Origin: Anisakis pegreffii
Lineage: Eukaryota > Nematoda > Chromadorea > Rhabditida > Anisakidae
Assembly: GCA_035041965.1 (NCBI GenBank)
Contig: JAPYMA010000648.1
Span: forward strand, 124,001 to 188,000
DNA: 64,000 bases
Direction: 5' to 3'
The notes under the pieces were generated by a model. That model was not told the origin of the DNA. It did not search any database and was given only the letters and a program-made list of their open reading frames with translations. Position 1 is the stretch's first letter. Each line of letters opens with the position of its first letter. The position numbers and the translations under genes were made by a program. Positions 47,501 through 61,336 of this stretch are shown one piece after another.

Positions 47501-50500
47501 TTAACTAACATCGTTCCAAGCATATCGATGTTTATCCGAATAACCACACTTCATTGATGGATTTGAACTGATTGAATAATATTTGAACGAGTCGATGTCA
47601 TCAAACGGTTTCCATGAAGGTGAAGGGACTCTGAAAATATTTGTTTAGATTATTTGCGGTTACTGAATGATCGTATCTTGTTCAGATTATTAGTGTATTT
47701 TGAATTGCGAGTTTTTGAATTTCTAAAGTTTCATATTATTAATATCAATTGTCTTTTACGATTAACGAGAATAATCATCCCTGATGATATCATATAATCT
47801 TAATGATCGAAAAGAATAACCCCGTTTTAGCAAAGTCAGTCCATAACTGCCCCAAACGGTCAGCGATCGTATGATCCATAGAGACGGTACGATTTTCACG
47901 CTCACCTCGTTTCCAGCATTCCTCCGAGAGGAATATGAAACATATTTCTTCGGTATGAGAAATGGCTGAAAGAGAAATTCAGACGGTAAGAAGGAATATA
48001 AACAGAAGAAGTAATGAATGTAATGTGCGATCATTATAGCAATTATTACACGAGTATCGTTCGATTATTGCTGTCAAAACCGTCATAAATTTGTTTGGAC
48101 AAGATTCGTTGTTCGACAAAAATCGAACCCAACAAAATGGTAACAATTTTTTTGAACTTCAATTAATGTCTAATGCTGTTCATACGAAATCACCGTGAGA
48201 TCCTTTACCAGTGGTTGTAAGAGTACACCTAAATAGTTGTATAAGTTTCATACCAGAGAACGACCGAATAAGGAGAATCACAGTTAAAAAATAAGACTAT
48301 TCAAACGGATAAATTAAAAGTTTTTCATAAACAAACGTTTCCAATCGTCGAATCGATCAGTGTGTACTAAATCCGATTCGTAATCAAACTCATAGATGAA
48401 AATGTCTTTGTTATCACCGTTTCGGTACCACTCAATCTCTTTCGCAATTGGTGCAATGAAGAATAAGCCACCGAATGTCTCAAATCAATTCGCTTCATTA
48501 ACGCTTTGTTATTATGAGTCAAACATATAAACATTCACTCAACAAATTTGGAATGATTATAAGAGAAACGCACGTGAATGCTGCATAAATAGGATGTGAA
48601 TCCTGTACAAACTGGATGTGTGCTCAAGCAAAACTGACAATACTAAAGAACAAATGAACACGTAACGTGACTGACAGTCAAAAGGAGCGATTCGAAAGAG
48701 AGCTCACCACTCACTTCAACAGTAGTTTTCAACCACCTTTCGTGGTCATACTCACTCAGTTCAGGTACACCATGCCTTACATAAATGGCACTTATCAGCT
48801 CATATATCATTTCATTCAATTCAGTCTTTTCGGTTATGTTACCAACAATGCGATCAAAAAGAGTCCTGTGAAATGTGGAATTGAAATCTTCGAGAGTTGT
48901 CGAATGCTCACGAACTGAAATAGTTTCGAGGTTTTCTTTATGAACATCTTCGAATGAAAATCGATTTAAAATTACAAAATTCAACTGGAAAATTGTTGCG
49001 ACTGAAAAAACGAACATTTGCAAACTGTTTGTTTGGAAAAATTATCAAAATGAGAGCAAATGCGTTAAGTCGCTATTCGTTTTTCATTGAGCGTTAAGGA
49101 GTGATCCGTTGAAAAGATAGTACTAGAATACGCCAAATATCAATAACAAAAACGTTTCATCAGTTATTAGATAGATATATAATATTTTTTCGCTCAGTTC
49201 ACGAGCAATTCATAGATTATGAAAATATTCGAAGAAAAAAAGGAATCCATTCAGTCAAAATCGCGAAAATTTCAAAATTTCAGAGGTTATTCTACCGAAA
49301 TAATAGAATTCATCTCTGGCCGTTCCGATCATTACTGGAATGTTCGGTCTTTGTTCCGCCAAAGTCTGAGGAGTATCTGGTAACGTGAGATTATCTGCAG
49401 TAATCAGCCATCCGAAATCATTCACTTGCTGGAAGGGATTAGGCATAAGTTACTGAATGACTTTCCGTTGAGCTAATCATCAGTTAAAATCGAGTAATGA
49501 TATGTGGCAATATGACAAGAATTATGACGATCTTCGGTGGGAACATCGAAAGTTCTGAATAATTTGAATCGATATGCGCGATCGATAAACAGTACTCGTA
49601 TGCGAAAATCGCCCACATTCAATGTTATTGATCAAGAATGAACCTTGCCATATTCATAATCATTATCCAAAATGAAATACATCGTTGCGTGCTCCATACA
49701 TTGCCGCAATCTGCCGAAACGCTTCGATTCCCATTCCGTTGCCGAACAGTTACACATCATTTCAGCCAGTATTTGACTTCGTTTCGAACGCTGCCTTATA
49801 TATCCATCGTACATCGTCAATAGACTTCCACTTTGCATTATGGCTTGGTGGATTCTATCTTGAATATTCATACAGTTCTATTCGAAATTGAAACTTTCAT
49901 CAAACATAAATTAACGATTTTAAATTAGGAGTCCAACATTTTAGCGAACTTCATTGCAAAATTGGATTCTCAATTCAACATCGTTAATTTATCGTTTGAG
50001 ACGTAAATGAAGTTTGCATTGGAATCAGTAATATTTTGAGAAACGAAAAACCACTGATCGAAAATTAGCTAAGTCGCATCATCTGTTTAGGAAAGAAACC
50101 AAAACATTGAGAGTGAAATTAAAGAATGGATGATAGTAACCTCTAGTCAATGGACTAAGAGTGAGTGCAGAAACAATACTCGATCCAGCAGATATTCCGA
50201 ATATTGTAATTTCTGACCTATTACCACCAAATGCCTCAATCTCATCGTAGACCCAATTGAGGGCTGTTGCTGCGTCGTGCAGACCACGATTCGGTGGGAA
50301 GTCATCAGTATTTGTCGTGAAGAAACCTTAATAATGGAAGTACAATAGAGAATGTAGCTATTCTCTTCAATTCAACGGTGAAATTTTTGAATTTCAACTG
50401 AGAAATTCGATTAATTCATCGACTGAAATATCCGAACTTAAAAATGCTTTCTTCGATAACAATAAATTTCCGGGAATTCGAACAAACAATAAATTGGTTT

Positions 50501-52118
50501 TAAATCACTTTCATGGATGTAATGAATATAATCAGTTTTACGATATGAATCGAATAAAATTCTCGCATCACGAACCGAGAACACCAACTCGATACTGAAC
50601 AGTAACGACGATAACATCACGACTCACAAAGTTAGTTATTGCTCCAGGAATGTCCAGTTCACGAACGTTACCTTCAGTCAGGCCACCGCTATGAAAATAA
50701 ACCATCACTGGGAGAAGGTTTGCTGATTTTGCATTTGGCTGAAATAATGCTCATCGGTAGTGCTAATGATAGCATTTCTTCACCACTTGATAGTGACAGT
50801 GGATAACAGAACATCATTATTTTGTATGCTTTTCAGCATGAACAAGTTTATCCAAGATATCTCGACTCTTTGAATGAAACTGCAAAAATGAAGATGAAAC
50901 GCTCAAGCGGATTTTGACGATAATGCATTTTAATCCATATTGATGTAAATATTACGATTATTCGGATGTTTTCATAATATAACAATTTTTGGAAAAATTG
51001 ATTTTTAATTTTACAAACAAATATACGAATCCGATCATATACTAGATCGCGTTTGAACAACAGCGAAATCGATCGTTCCAAAGAAGACCACTTACAGCAG
51101 GAGTGAAAATATTCAACTTGAGGCAGTTCTCACTCATTGTATTCTTATCGAAATGTGCAGTTTGAGGACAATATTTCGAATGTTTCGATGCATTGTAATA
51201 ACCAGATTTGAATTTAAGCAATGGCTTAGTTTGCTGCAAAAGATCATCATTTAATCGCTTGATATCTAACTTTTGATGAAATCTCATAAAACGAAACAAA
51301 TCTCATCTCAAACGTTTCACACAAACTATTTTCGCTCGACAATTAACGTTGACCTGTTTTGTGGGCGCAAAAATTTGAAACAATTCTTCACAATCCACGT
51401 TAAATTCAAGCAGAATGCTGATTAATCATATCGTCTAGCAGTTCAACTGGAACATCACATATCGATAAAGCCTACCGCGAATCTCAGGTGACCAACAGGC
51501 GCCCTTGCATACGGTATCCCAAGAAACACATCGGCATCTCCAAAATAAAGGCTAGAGGCATCATTACCGTAATCAACGTGAAAACCATAGATTGCACCAC
51601 GTGATGTGTTCACCTCAATTGAAATAAGTTATTGCAAACTGATAGGAAATGATTATTCATTTACTTTTGTTTCATCTGTAATTAACAAAATGGTTATCGT
51701 ACCGCGAAAACTGTATCATTTGATCACTACGAAATTCATCTGTGATTCTGATGCATTTCGGAAAGGAAAACAGATTTTTCGTCAATTTGATTCACTCTCA
51801 ACTGGGATGTTATTTTGGTGTTATTGTATTGTGGATCACGAATAAACTTCATTCAGTTCGATCTGCATATTATAATTGTACTTTCAAACGGGAGAATTAT
51901 GACGCACACGGTGTCACGTAAAACTTAAACTGTTGCATTGGATTTTATACTTCCGAAAATTCAATGCATGAAAATTTTGGAACGAAAAGAAGCTGGTTTA
52001 TAATAAATACCTTCACTTGACGTGACTCAACTGATAACGGGAACAGAATAAGGAGTGGAAGTGAAATGAATGAAATGTAAAATAGGAGCATCACACGAGT
52101 GTCGGAATAAAAATGCAT
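47501..52118 (-). CDS. Secreted type-B carboxylesterase / cholinesterase-like protein
   Basis: An alpha/beta hydrolase expected to cleave carboxyl esters outside the cell. Twelve minus-strand exons: 52118-52011, 51613-51476, 51385-51354, 51282-51096, 50738-50576, 50326-50141, 49858-49644, 49428-49296, 49001-48715, 48478-48337, 47965-47821, 47630-47501. The 621 codons are in phase throughout. Residues about 9-31 form a signal peptide. Family blocks follow: VFLGIPYARAPVGHLRFA (about 65-82), MSENCLKLNIFTP, FHSGGLTEG (oxyanion region), VQYRVGVLGFF, GISAGS with the nucleophile Ser at about 255, HQAIMQSGS, a GTARDEF segment with the acid Glu at about 383, ISHTEEICFIF with the catalytic His at about 534, and LWTDFAKTG before the end. 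There is no C-terminal anchor, so it should be soluble. Deviations: GISAG for the usual GESAG and HSGGL for HGGGF. Exon 3 (32 nt) is the least certain. An acceptor six bases before the ATG suggests trans-splicing. Confidence 0.88.
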
Positions 52119-53848
52119 TCGCTTCTGAATGAGAGAACAATTTAAATCTTTTTGCATGAAATACAAATAGTTTACTTTCATCGTAAAAATTGCTTGTCGT
52201 GCTTCACGATGATATTCTGTGAATATAACAAAAGTATTTCGAATGTTTACTGTAATTTCACATTGCATAAACAATTCCTTTTTGAAATACTACTGCCTTC
52301 ATACAAATACGAGTCATTTTCCAATATAAAGTTTATATTTGTAAAACAAAACTCAATCAAATGTAATTGATGGACTGTAATTGAATCGCTACAATGGCTG
52401 TAGCATTTTTAAAACAACGCCAATTTTTTAGAAGATTGAAACATTTTTGAAAAAAATTTTTCATGTTTCACATTATTTGATAGTGGATGAAAGAAGAATT
52501 GTACGAGGTGGATTTGACAGTGCGAGAGCAGTTACCAAAACGCTGAAGAGACTCGACCGTGATAATCATTCGAATTCTCAACGCTTTTCCTGATCAAAAT
52601 AAATCCTCGTAGCGCGATGTATTTTCACTGAAAATTACAAACGTCATTTTTGTTGTTTTAAACAATTGTTGATAATCAACTGAACGAATGAGATTTCTTG
52701 AAGAGTTTCAAATTTTACGGAAACAATTTTGAACGATTTGAGCCAATTTACGGTGATTGCAAGGACAGTAGAAAAATTTAAGTGAGTCATATAGACAGAT
52801 TATTACTTCAGTATTAGCAGATTGAAAAAGTGACTCTAGATGCTTAACATATTTCAATTATTTGATATGAGGTCACGTTGAATATTTCTTTTGTCATGAC
52901 CTGGATAGTACTGTCAGTTCTGTACTGTAGGAACGCATGCTAATGTTGATGGAAACTGAGCGACGCAAACCTATATAATCTTATAAACGTAAACGTACAT
53001 AATCTTTTGACAGATTTTTAGAAGAAACTAAAAATATTTTGCTGATGTGAAATGTCAACGTTTTCTTATCAACTTTTTTCTTCGTCAAACTTTCATCGTT
53101 CGTTGATACTTCATTCGATAAGTGAGTTCATCCGAAAATGTTCCATTATGATTGAACTCTCAAAATTTGGTGAGAGGAGCATTCAAGGGACGTGAATCTT
53201 AGTTAATGCATTTTCCGGATTTTTAACACTCATTGACTAAGCGCTCCAGAGAAACTGAACATCAGACCTTTCGTTTTAAGTCACACTTATGTTAAGTATG
53301 CAATCCGCTGAAGTGCAGAACTTGTAATCGAAGCATATATGATGTGTGTGTGGACTGGATTAGTTTTGTGACGCTAAAATGAACGCTATTTACGACGCAC
53401 CTTTTCACTCACTATCAGAGACACCTAATATCTCCTCTAATATACTTTTTCCATCAATATTTAATTGCCTTTCACGTGTCGACCTGCAATTCGAATAGAT
53501 AGAAACAGTGACATGTTTAAATTATAACCAGAAAATTCAAGATATAACAACGTAATCGGTTCATTTTCCCAACTGTTTTCTGCTTTTATCAACTCATCGC
53601 AAATACATTTTACGCTCAATAATTTCTTACTTGCAACATAATGCACTATTTCAACGAGTTTCGAGTTGCTATTTGACTGATTGCTTTTCGATGGTGTATG
53701 TTGCAGTTAATTGGACGAAGGTACAGTTAGACGTTCTTGAATGAGAATTGCTAAACAATTTTGCACGTATTATTCGAATTAGTATTCGAATAATTAACAC
53801 TCAAAAATGCTATGTAATGGTATGATTGAAGCATAATAACACTTCTAA
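52119..53848. other. Intergenic stretch between carboxylesterase and GGACT genes
   Basis: Both flanking genes are on the minus strand. The 1.7-kb gap is larger than usual for a nematode operon. No gene or repeat is visible. Confidence 0.5.
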
Positions 53849-55352
53849 TTAATGGACACTATAAGATACGCATCTGATGGGTTATAATGACGGGGTAATA
53901 ACAATATGAATGAAAACTTATGGCAGTCACCTGTCAACGTATGGACGACCATGAGACCCTGATGAGGTATAGTTTTCTAAGAATTCACTGCCCTCTTGCA
54001 GCAGTTCCGGTTTCCATGACGGTAACAGATAAATCCACGCCATCAAAACTTCACCAGAATTCATCTCTACCTGAATGCAAGGAACAATTTTCAATCAAAG
54101 AATAATGACCAGTTGAAAAGAATAATGAAATGTTAGATTAGGTGAGGTTTTATTTTATGAGTTAGAATGTTTTCTCAAGAGAAATGTGACTTGCATACAT
54201 TGATTGATATGACCCATTGGAGTATTCTAAATATTAATAATGAGGATAACACTGTTACACCTTTATGAATCTGATATGCATGAATATTAGTAAGCAATTT
54301 CGATATGATTATTCATCAGCAAATGGATTTTATATTAAGAAACAACTGATACTTGTATATACCTGATGTAACTGTCTTGTATAGAACTGTGGATGTGATT
54401 CGAATTTATCAAGGAACTCCATTTTGCTCTCATCCACTTCGTATACTTCACCATGAATACGCTGAAATTTGGCATCCCTTAAGAATAAGTTCACTTCTAA
54501 ATCTTATTGATACCTAATGTCATCCTCAAAATCAAACTTTATCATATTTAAATGATCTATTTTATCAAATTATGACCGAATATTTCTCCGTTTACTAACT
54601 GCGAATTCCAAAACGATATTCCACGTGAATTTTCCATTTATTAATTCTTCATCTGTTCTCATTTTGTTCTTCTTGAAAACAATATCAACTAGAAGATGCA
54701 GTCGTTTAGCTGGTGAAGTTGGTCGATAAGCTGATTTCATTCAGCATTAACACTAACTAAAGAGATTCACTTATCAAATAAAGTCATCGAAAAACATGAC
54801 GAAAATCATTTATGTTTAGAAAAGTAAGCGCGATGAGTACTACGATTATTTGACTAAATTTAAGTGGCACAATTTGTTTGCAGAAGGCACAAAAAAGTAC
54901 AGTCTTTATTCTTTGACTCACATCCACTTAGAATTGTTCGGTTTGCATAAATAAGGAAAATGCGAACACTCATAATAAGTGCATTTTAAGGTGAATAACG
55001 CACATGACCCGTTCCTGGCTGCTTTAAACAAAACGGAATATTGTACTTGGACGCAACGATCAACGGAAATCGCTCAACGGTACGTGCACTACCAACGAAA
55101 CGATTTTGACCGCTCTCGTCGTTCTTCAAAACACCATTATTTGGTTCAGCACTCTTCAGAGTGCCATAAACGAAAACAACGCAACTGTTCTTTATCGTAT
55201 TCGTATTTACTAATCTCTGAAGAAAGTTCTTTTTGGATGATTGATATATTCCGTTGAGAAGAATGCTCTTGAAATTGCAACTTGACGTGTGGGTAAAGTA
55301 AACGTAAATAAATCAAACGTAAATCACCATTTACGGCTTTATTAAAACACAT
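53849..55352 (-). CDS. GGACT: Gamma-glutamylamine cyclotransferase (GGACT/AIG2-like family)
   Basis: The family releases 5-oxoproline and a free amine (lysine) from gamma-glutamylamines, such as the products of transglutaminase crosslink degradation, in the cytosol. Five minus-strand exons: 55352-55335, 55216-55004, 54461-54363, 54070-53931, 53873-53849. They encode 164 aa, close to the human protein. Conserved blocks: VVFVYGTLK (about 19-27, substrate-binding loop), FPLIVASKYNIPF, HGEVYEVD followed by FLDKFE with the likely catalytic Glu at about 98, HPQFYTRQ, and ENYTSSGSHGRPYVDR (about 141-156). Exons 2 to 4 are secure. The first exon (MCFNKA) was chosen because its donor GCC|GTAAAT is in phase with exon 2. 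The last exon (eight codons) rests on a phase-compatible acceptor and stop. Confidence 0.85.
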
Positions 55353-57437
55353 TTTTAAAATAAAATACGTTCATTTAGCTTTCAGTCAAGAAATGTTGAT
55401 AAAAGATTTATTTTTACGTGCTCAAACCGTGTTCAGTGAACAACATACCTTAACGACGTTATTCATTGCTTGATTCATTTAATTCATAGCATTTGCTGTG
55501 ATATTACGATCAATACTTCTCAATTGTCTTTAGATATCACCAATGATCAATTTTCAATCAATACTATTATATATGTTGCTCAGTTATCTTCCTTCCATGC
55601 AATGAGGTACGCATACAAATGATTAAATGGTTATTGAATGTTTGATAATATAGAATAAATTCGGCGTTCTCTGTAACGAATTAAATTTATGATTCAATTG
55701 AATTTCCTCACGATTGGTTTGTTCGTTGTTTAGAAAGCATGACTGGTTTTGAATATATCAGGACATCGCTTCTCGCTTACGCTTTCTCTTCCGCATTTAA
55801 CATTTTACATCAATGCACAAACAAAATAACTGCTTTCTCTCGGTGCGTTAACAAATAACGTTTTATTAAGGTTCAGAATATGTCTGAAAATTGGTGAATA
55901 TTATGAAATAATCATAAGTGGATCAATATTTTATATGAATTATGGACGAAGACAGACGAACACATATATAAGCTCATTGAATAGTCATCTAATTTTGTGA
56001 ACACTGACTTGTAGGTGGTGGTGAAATGAGTTGTGCGTTCGAGAATAATGTGAATTGAAGATTATGTTCTAGGTATAGAAAATTTTTAAAAAGTTATTAA
56101 AATAACACGCTGAATAAGGAGGATTAAGCAAGACGAGATACACCAAAAGAGTGTTGAATAATGCAGCAGGTATGACCAAAAAATGAGGTCACCTGAATGA
56201 GTGAGTGCTTAGAGGGCTGGAGGGCTGTGATTATGGTGCTTCCGATATCGTTGCACAAACAATTATGACGGTTATGTGATCAGATATGAATAGGTTAGAG
56301 ATCCATCCATCCCTCTCTTACTCATTGTTTGAAAGATTGCTTGTGTCGTTCGTCGTATCGTTATTATTGAATGCTCGTATGATTACTTCCATCATTGTGA
56401 AGTTAATATAGTCACTGCTTTTACCTCGAATCTGTTGACAATTCAACTTGTTCAGATCAGTTATTTTCTAAATTAGTATTTCAATGAATCATATTTCCAC
56501 ATTTTAGCGAACGTAACAGCGTAAAAAATGTCTTGCACTGTTTCACAATAAATTCAGCGCTCTAACTGAACTCAATTTATAACTTCAGACTTGTGTGAAT
56601 CATCTTTAATCTTATGATGAAAAACTGACTTAGCTTACAATTAATATTTTAGATCTTTTGGAAAATTTGCATTTCGAGCTATCATCAGAGGAATGCAAGG
56701 AAAATAGGATGATGAACCGAAATTTGCATTAGTTTAATGTAAAACTTGTTCAAACCGGTCCTGTTGTATCTAATCAATCCATCAAAAAAAGCAGTAATTC
56801 CTTAAGCTTTGCTGATAACATTAATCAAGAAGCACAGTTGATTCGATCAGTTTGTTACTTCAAAATCTGTCCTTCAAGATGGGTATCAGGTTATGAGTCT
56901 GAGCGAGTAGTAATGGGAAGATACCTAAATCAGTGTTCCGCACGCTCAGGTGCTTCATTACCTCCTTCGATGGTCTGGCGGGCCGTCATTATCACCTGCC
57001 ACTACAATAATGTACGATTTGCACGCATAGTGTCAGAACTAATTTCCCGATCCCCTCCATTACTCCCTAACACCCACAAGTTACCCAAAAATGATTAATT
57101 CCCCCTCCCATGGGGATCTCTGACCTAAATGAAGTGCATAAGCGATAGCAGTAGTTGTTTGCGTTTTCTATGCTCGTAATATCACTGAATTTGTAACTAA
57201 TATTAACAAAGACGCGCAAGAGAATCTATGGCATAATATCCAACTCGAAATCTCAGAAACTTCATTTGGTAGGCTAAATTTCACGTTTCTATCAAGATAT
57301 TTTCTGCGAATGCCACTTTTACGACTGTCGGTGCCATTGCTGCTCTGCGTGTAAACCTCATAACATGTATTGCGAAGTGTTTGTGAATTATGCATCAGTT
57401 CTGATAAAGTCCTCGTTCTTATTGTTATGTATTGCAG
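55353..57437. other. Divergent intergenic region between GGACT and the 386-aa gene
   Basis: Presumably holds promoters for both genes. A relatively GC-rich, C-rich stretch at about 56930-57120 is the only compositional feature. No coding exon is supported. Confidence 0.45.
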
Positions 57438-57441
57438 CAAT

Positions 57442-59923
57442 ATGTACTGTACCGAAGATATTGCTCGATCAATGAAACCTGAACGATTAGCTGAAGAAAT
57501 GCTGAAGGAATTATTGAAAAATCGAAATTTTCAAAAGTATTTAATCGATCAAATTGTTGATCAATTAGTGAATGAGCCATCTACAATGCCATCAATTCAT
57601 AACAGTTATTCGCATCAGAATATTCACTTGTACACAATGAACCGTAACGATGCTAATGATGTGAACGATAATGAGATAACATTGAGTGTTGATCAACAAA
57701 TTATTGCGACAAATATCAACACACTTAAAGTATTACTTAAAACGGTCATCGAGACATATTTGAGAAGTGGTATTTTCTTTTTTTATTGCCAAAAAAAATT
57801 TCTGACATGCATTTCATAAGCCTAAACTAATAACGAATATCCCTCCACTCGTTAATCGTCGCTCTCAAACTTTCACATTACATTAATTCTCCGAAAATGA
57901 AAAAAAAAATCGCTATCTAACAGAAATATTCAACGTACTATTTGTAATAATTAGGTTGAGAAGTGCACCCACCTTATTCTGATCAACTATCGCAACAAAA
58001 TGCTCAAGCACTCCGTATATTACAATTCCTTTGCTGTCTTCAAGTTGTCCTTCCTTCTCAGTAATGAAATAACCTTTTCTTCACAGCTGATATTGCTCTG
58101 TGTGAATTCGGAATGGATACGAATCGTGATGCAGCTATACTGTTCTCATCGAGAATTCAGATCGATCGTTTTTTAGCACTGAAAACTTTTGATATTTGCC
58201 GTTTCGAGCAGACCATTCGACGAATATGCACACTGCTGCGTACATTTGCTACACGAATTTCAACGTAATTCTGTTTGTTTTCAACGTTATTGTTTCTGTC
58301 AAATAATCCAAAACGAATCGTCGTTTCTGTTCATTTCGGTAGCATAATTTTGTTTTTATCAAAATATGTTTCATGATCGCGTTTATAAAACAGAATGTTG
58401 TATATAATAGCACTTGCACAATAAGAGCCATTAATATCAAGAGTACCTATCGACTCATTGCTGTCGAAGTAATGAAAAAATAAAACGCTGATCTATTCAA
58501 AATTGTTTGCTTTTTGTTGCTCTCTGATATCAGAGCCATAAAAGTGTTGCAAGCATTCGATCTTTCAGCCCGTTTCAAATAGCGAATTGCGCCTTCTTTG
58601 CAAGTTCAATGTGTGACATTTTGTATCGATTCGAAGAGTACTGCTCAATTCATGAGGAGGAATCAGCTGAGTGCCTCGGTAAACTTCGTGCAACGATCGA
58701 TGACTTTTACACGACAGTCGTCTGCCACTTGAATGAGGTTGATTTTGAGTGCAGCGATCGCATCGTTGATTGCATTTGATTTGAATGAGCTGTTCAAAGT
58801 GGACTCTCCATTCTAATGGAGAATCACAAAGAACCAAATATATGATTCAGAAGGAACACATTTCAAGCTCATTCTCACGCATCAACGAAAATCGAATGAT
58901 AAAGCTAAAGAAAAGAGACTCTGCAATCAAACTACCACCAATCAGAAAACACCGACCAGGCGTACGCGCTCAGCTGTGACATTTCGTGAGCATCTCAAGT
59001 CGAGCACTCGACCTCCAGGCTACTTATTGCCCCAAACACTCAAGGTATGTATCGTTTCTGAAGGTGAATATATTTGATCGTGCCTAAAACTATTTGATTA
59101 TATAAATATAGTAAATATCGCTATGCATTTGAGTACAATGCCGGAACAATTTTTCTGCAGTGTCACCACATTTAGATTCATCAAAAATTCTGTACATTTA
59201 TTTCGTTCATTCTTATGTAACCTTTAAAACGTTAACGAGAAGTAAATGATCAGAATGATATGAAATGAACTGATTCTATCATTCGAACAGTATTTTGTTG
59301 ATATAATGCCATTTGAATCCGAAATAATTGTTTATTAAAACGTTCATTGTAATGCACTAAAACAATACAGCAAAATCAAAAATCAAGAATCACGACACAG
59401 CAAAGAGGTCATTCGATAAGGAAAGATGAAGAAAAAAGGGACTTGTTCGGAACATTCACGCAAAGTGTCAATGCAAATGATATTGCAAATAAATGGTCAA
59501 TCTTATTGAACAATGAAACAGTGTTGAACAATTCTCTCATTGATGAACAACATGGCCGTGCAGCACTCAGGTAATTCATTTTGAATAGAATCGCGTTTGT
59601 CATCTGGTTCGAGTGAGAATGAAATGAAAGTCATTAACAGAAATGTTTTGAAATGGCTCGGAATTGTAGCATAATTCACATTAACTCGGAATTGTAACAT
59701 AAAACACATTCGGTAGATAAACATTTAAGGAGGTGCTCAGATGTACAACCACAAAACTTACGTAGAAATATGTAAAAATTATATCCATTCAGAGATCTTT
59801 CGTTGGTATACATTCGACTGAAATTGAAAGAAAAATCTTTTCAGGTTAGCACGAGAAATAACAAAGGAAATGGTGGAAGAATTGGCCGATAGAGTTGATA
59901 AAGTGTGCAGTACGAGGTGTTAA
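57442..59923 (+). CDS. Uncharacterised 386-aa protein
   Basis: Six exons: 57442-57769, 58087-58264, 58536-58764, 58868-59044, 59401-59570, 59845-59923, in phase from ATG to TAA. The start is the first ATG after an acceptor (attgcag, ending 57437; leader caat), as in trans-spliced nematode genes. I recognise no domain. Visible features: an N-terminal amphipathic helical region (ERLAEEMLKELLKNRNF, then KYLIDQIVDQL), a central part with several cysteines and acidic residues, a basic linker ending in a PPGYLLPQTLK segment, and a C-terminal helix (LAREITKEMVEELADRVDKV). No signal peptide or membrane segment is seen, so it is probably cytosolic or nuclear. The junction between exons 3 and 4 (acceptor atttcaag at 58867) is the least certain. 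Another frame across 58785-58979 is also open. Confidence 0.65.
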
Positions 59924-61336
59924 GATAGACTCAGTGATGGCGATGTATAATTTATTCAGTTCAATTGCCTTACAGTTCAGAAAGCAACAAAAAATCTGTC
60001 AGTAAAACTTCTTACAACAGAAAGCTTAAACAAGATTATTGAGACGTCATATAAAGAAAGTATGAAGTAAATATGCACATCAGTGTTCAAATAAAATTAT
60101 CTGCACGAAAAAAATGCAAGAAGAAAAATGAAGAAATGAGGCGTGTTTTCTACTTGAATTTTGTACAATAAAACGCTCATGGTGACATATTCATAAACCA
60201 CCAAGTTCACAAATGCATCTGATTATGTCAATCTTCGGAATTATTTGAAAGTTGACTTGAGCGATTCAGTACTGAGTGGAGAACGAAATGATGTGAACGA
60301 GTAATATTGTTGAATGCAGGTAGGGTTGAAATTAAGGGGAGTGATTCGTTGCGTCCATTATGCGTATATTCTTGAACTATATTACTTTGTTTTGTTGGAT
60401 GATTGCAGTGAATTTAGAAGTTTATTTACTTGTTCATAATTACGAACAAGTGAAATTCAGTTTTTTAGCTGTATTGTGTAATATGCTGTCATGTTGAAGT
60501 TTATGGTGTGTCTGATACTACGAAGTTATTATGTAGTATCGCATCGTAACCGAATTTTTGTGATGCTGCATTGCGACAATCATAGTACACTGGTTAATTA
60601 CGGCTGAGGGTTCGTGAAATTTGTGATTACTCGTCCGATGATCAACTTATTTGTGGTCACAGTCACCGTATATCACTGGCTTTTAGAAAGCACTTTTAAG
60701 AGACATCAGAAAGTTTGCATCATGTAATTGCAACGATTTCAAGATGGCGTTGTGAAAAGTAAGTCAATGAAACGATTGTGTGTATTAAATTTTGATTGCT
60801 GTTCTAACTCGAATGTGTAACTAATGAATGAAGGAAATTGTAATTTTACTGTTCGTTTCTGTACAGTTTTCTGTTTTGTACAACTGAAGTTTATAGAGGA
60901 TAAGCTCACAAGACAACAGTAATTCTGCAATAAAAATTATCTGAACTAGAAAATATGATAAAAGTGAATATTTCATTAGTTGCTTCTTTTGATGATTTAC
61001 GAATGACTGAGAAATACTGTATCAAAGTTTCATACCCCAAAAGAAAAATTTGTGATAAAGGTGTCATGGGAATGGAATATGAAATACATATTTGTGACAT
61101 TATTCGAAGGGAACCGAACCGAAATATTTCAAGGGTGCACATATCCTTCACCTTATTTATTACAGTACCAAACTGACACAGCAGACACTATTGTACTTTG
61201 AATGAAGCATAATTGTGAAGTATGATAATTGGTAATTTATTCGTGGATATTTTTATAAAGTATTGCCCAATTGCTGCAACGTAAATTTTCGTCGAATGTA
61301 CATGCAGAGTCCAGGACAATTGTTACTCATAGCATT
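59924..61336. other. Intergenic stretch between the 386-aa gene and the mucin gene
   Basis: Convergent 3' ends lie here. An AATAAA-like signal (aataaaat) for the plus-strand gene occurs near 60090. Small open frames at 60739-61176 show no motif. Confidence 0.5.
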
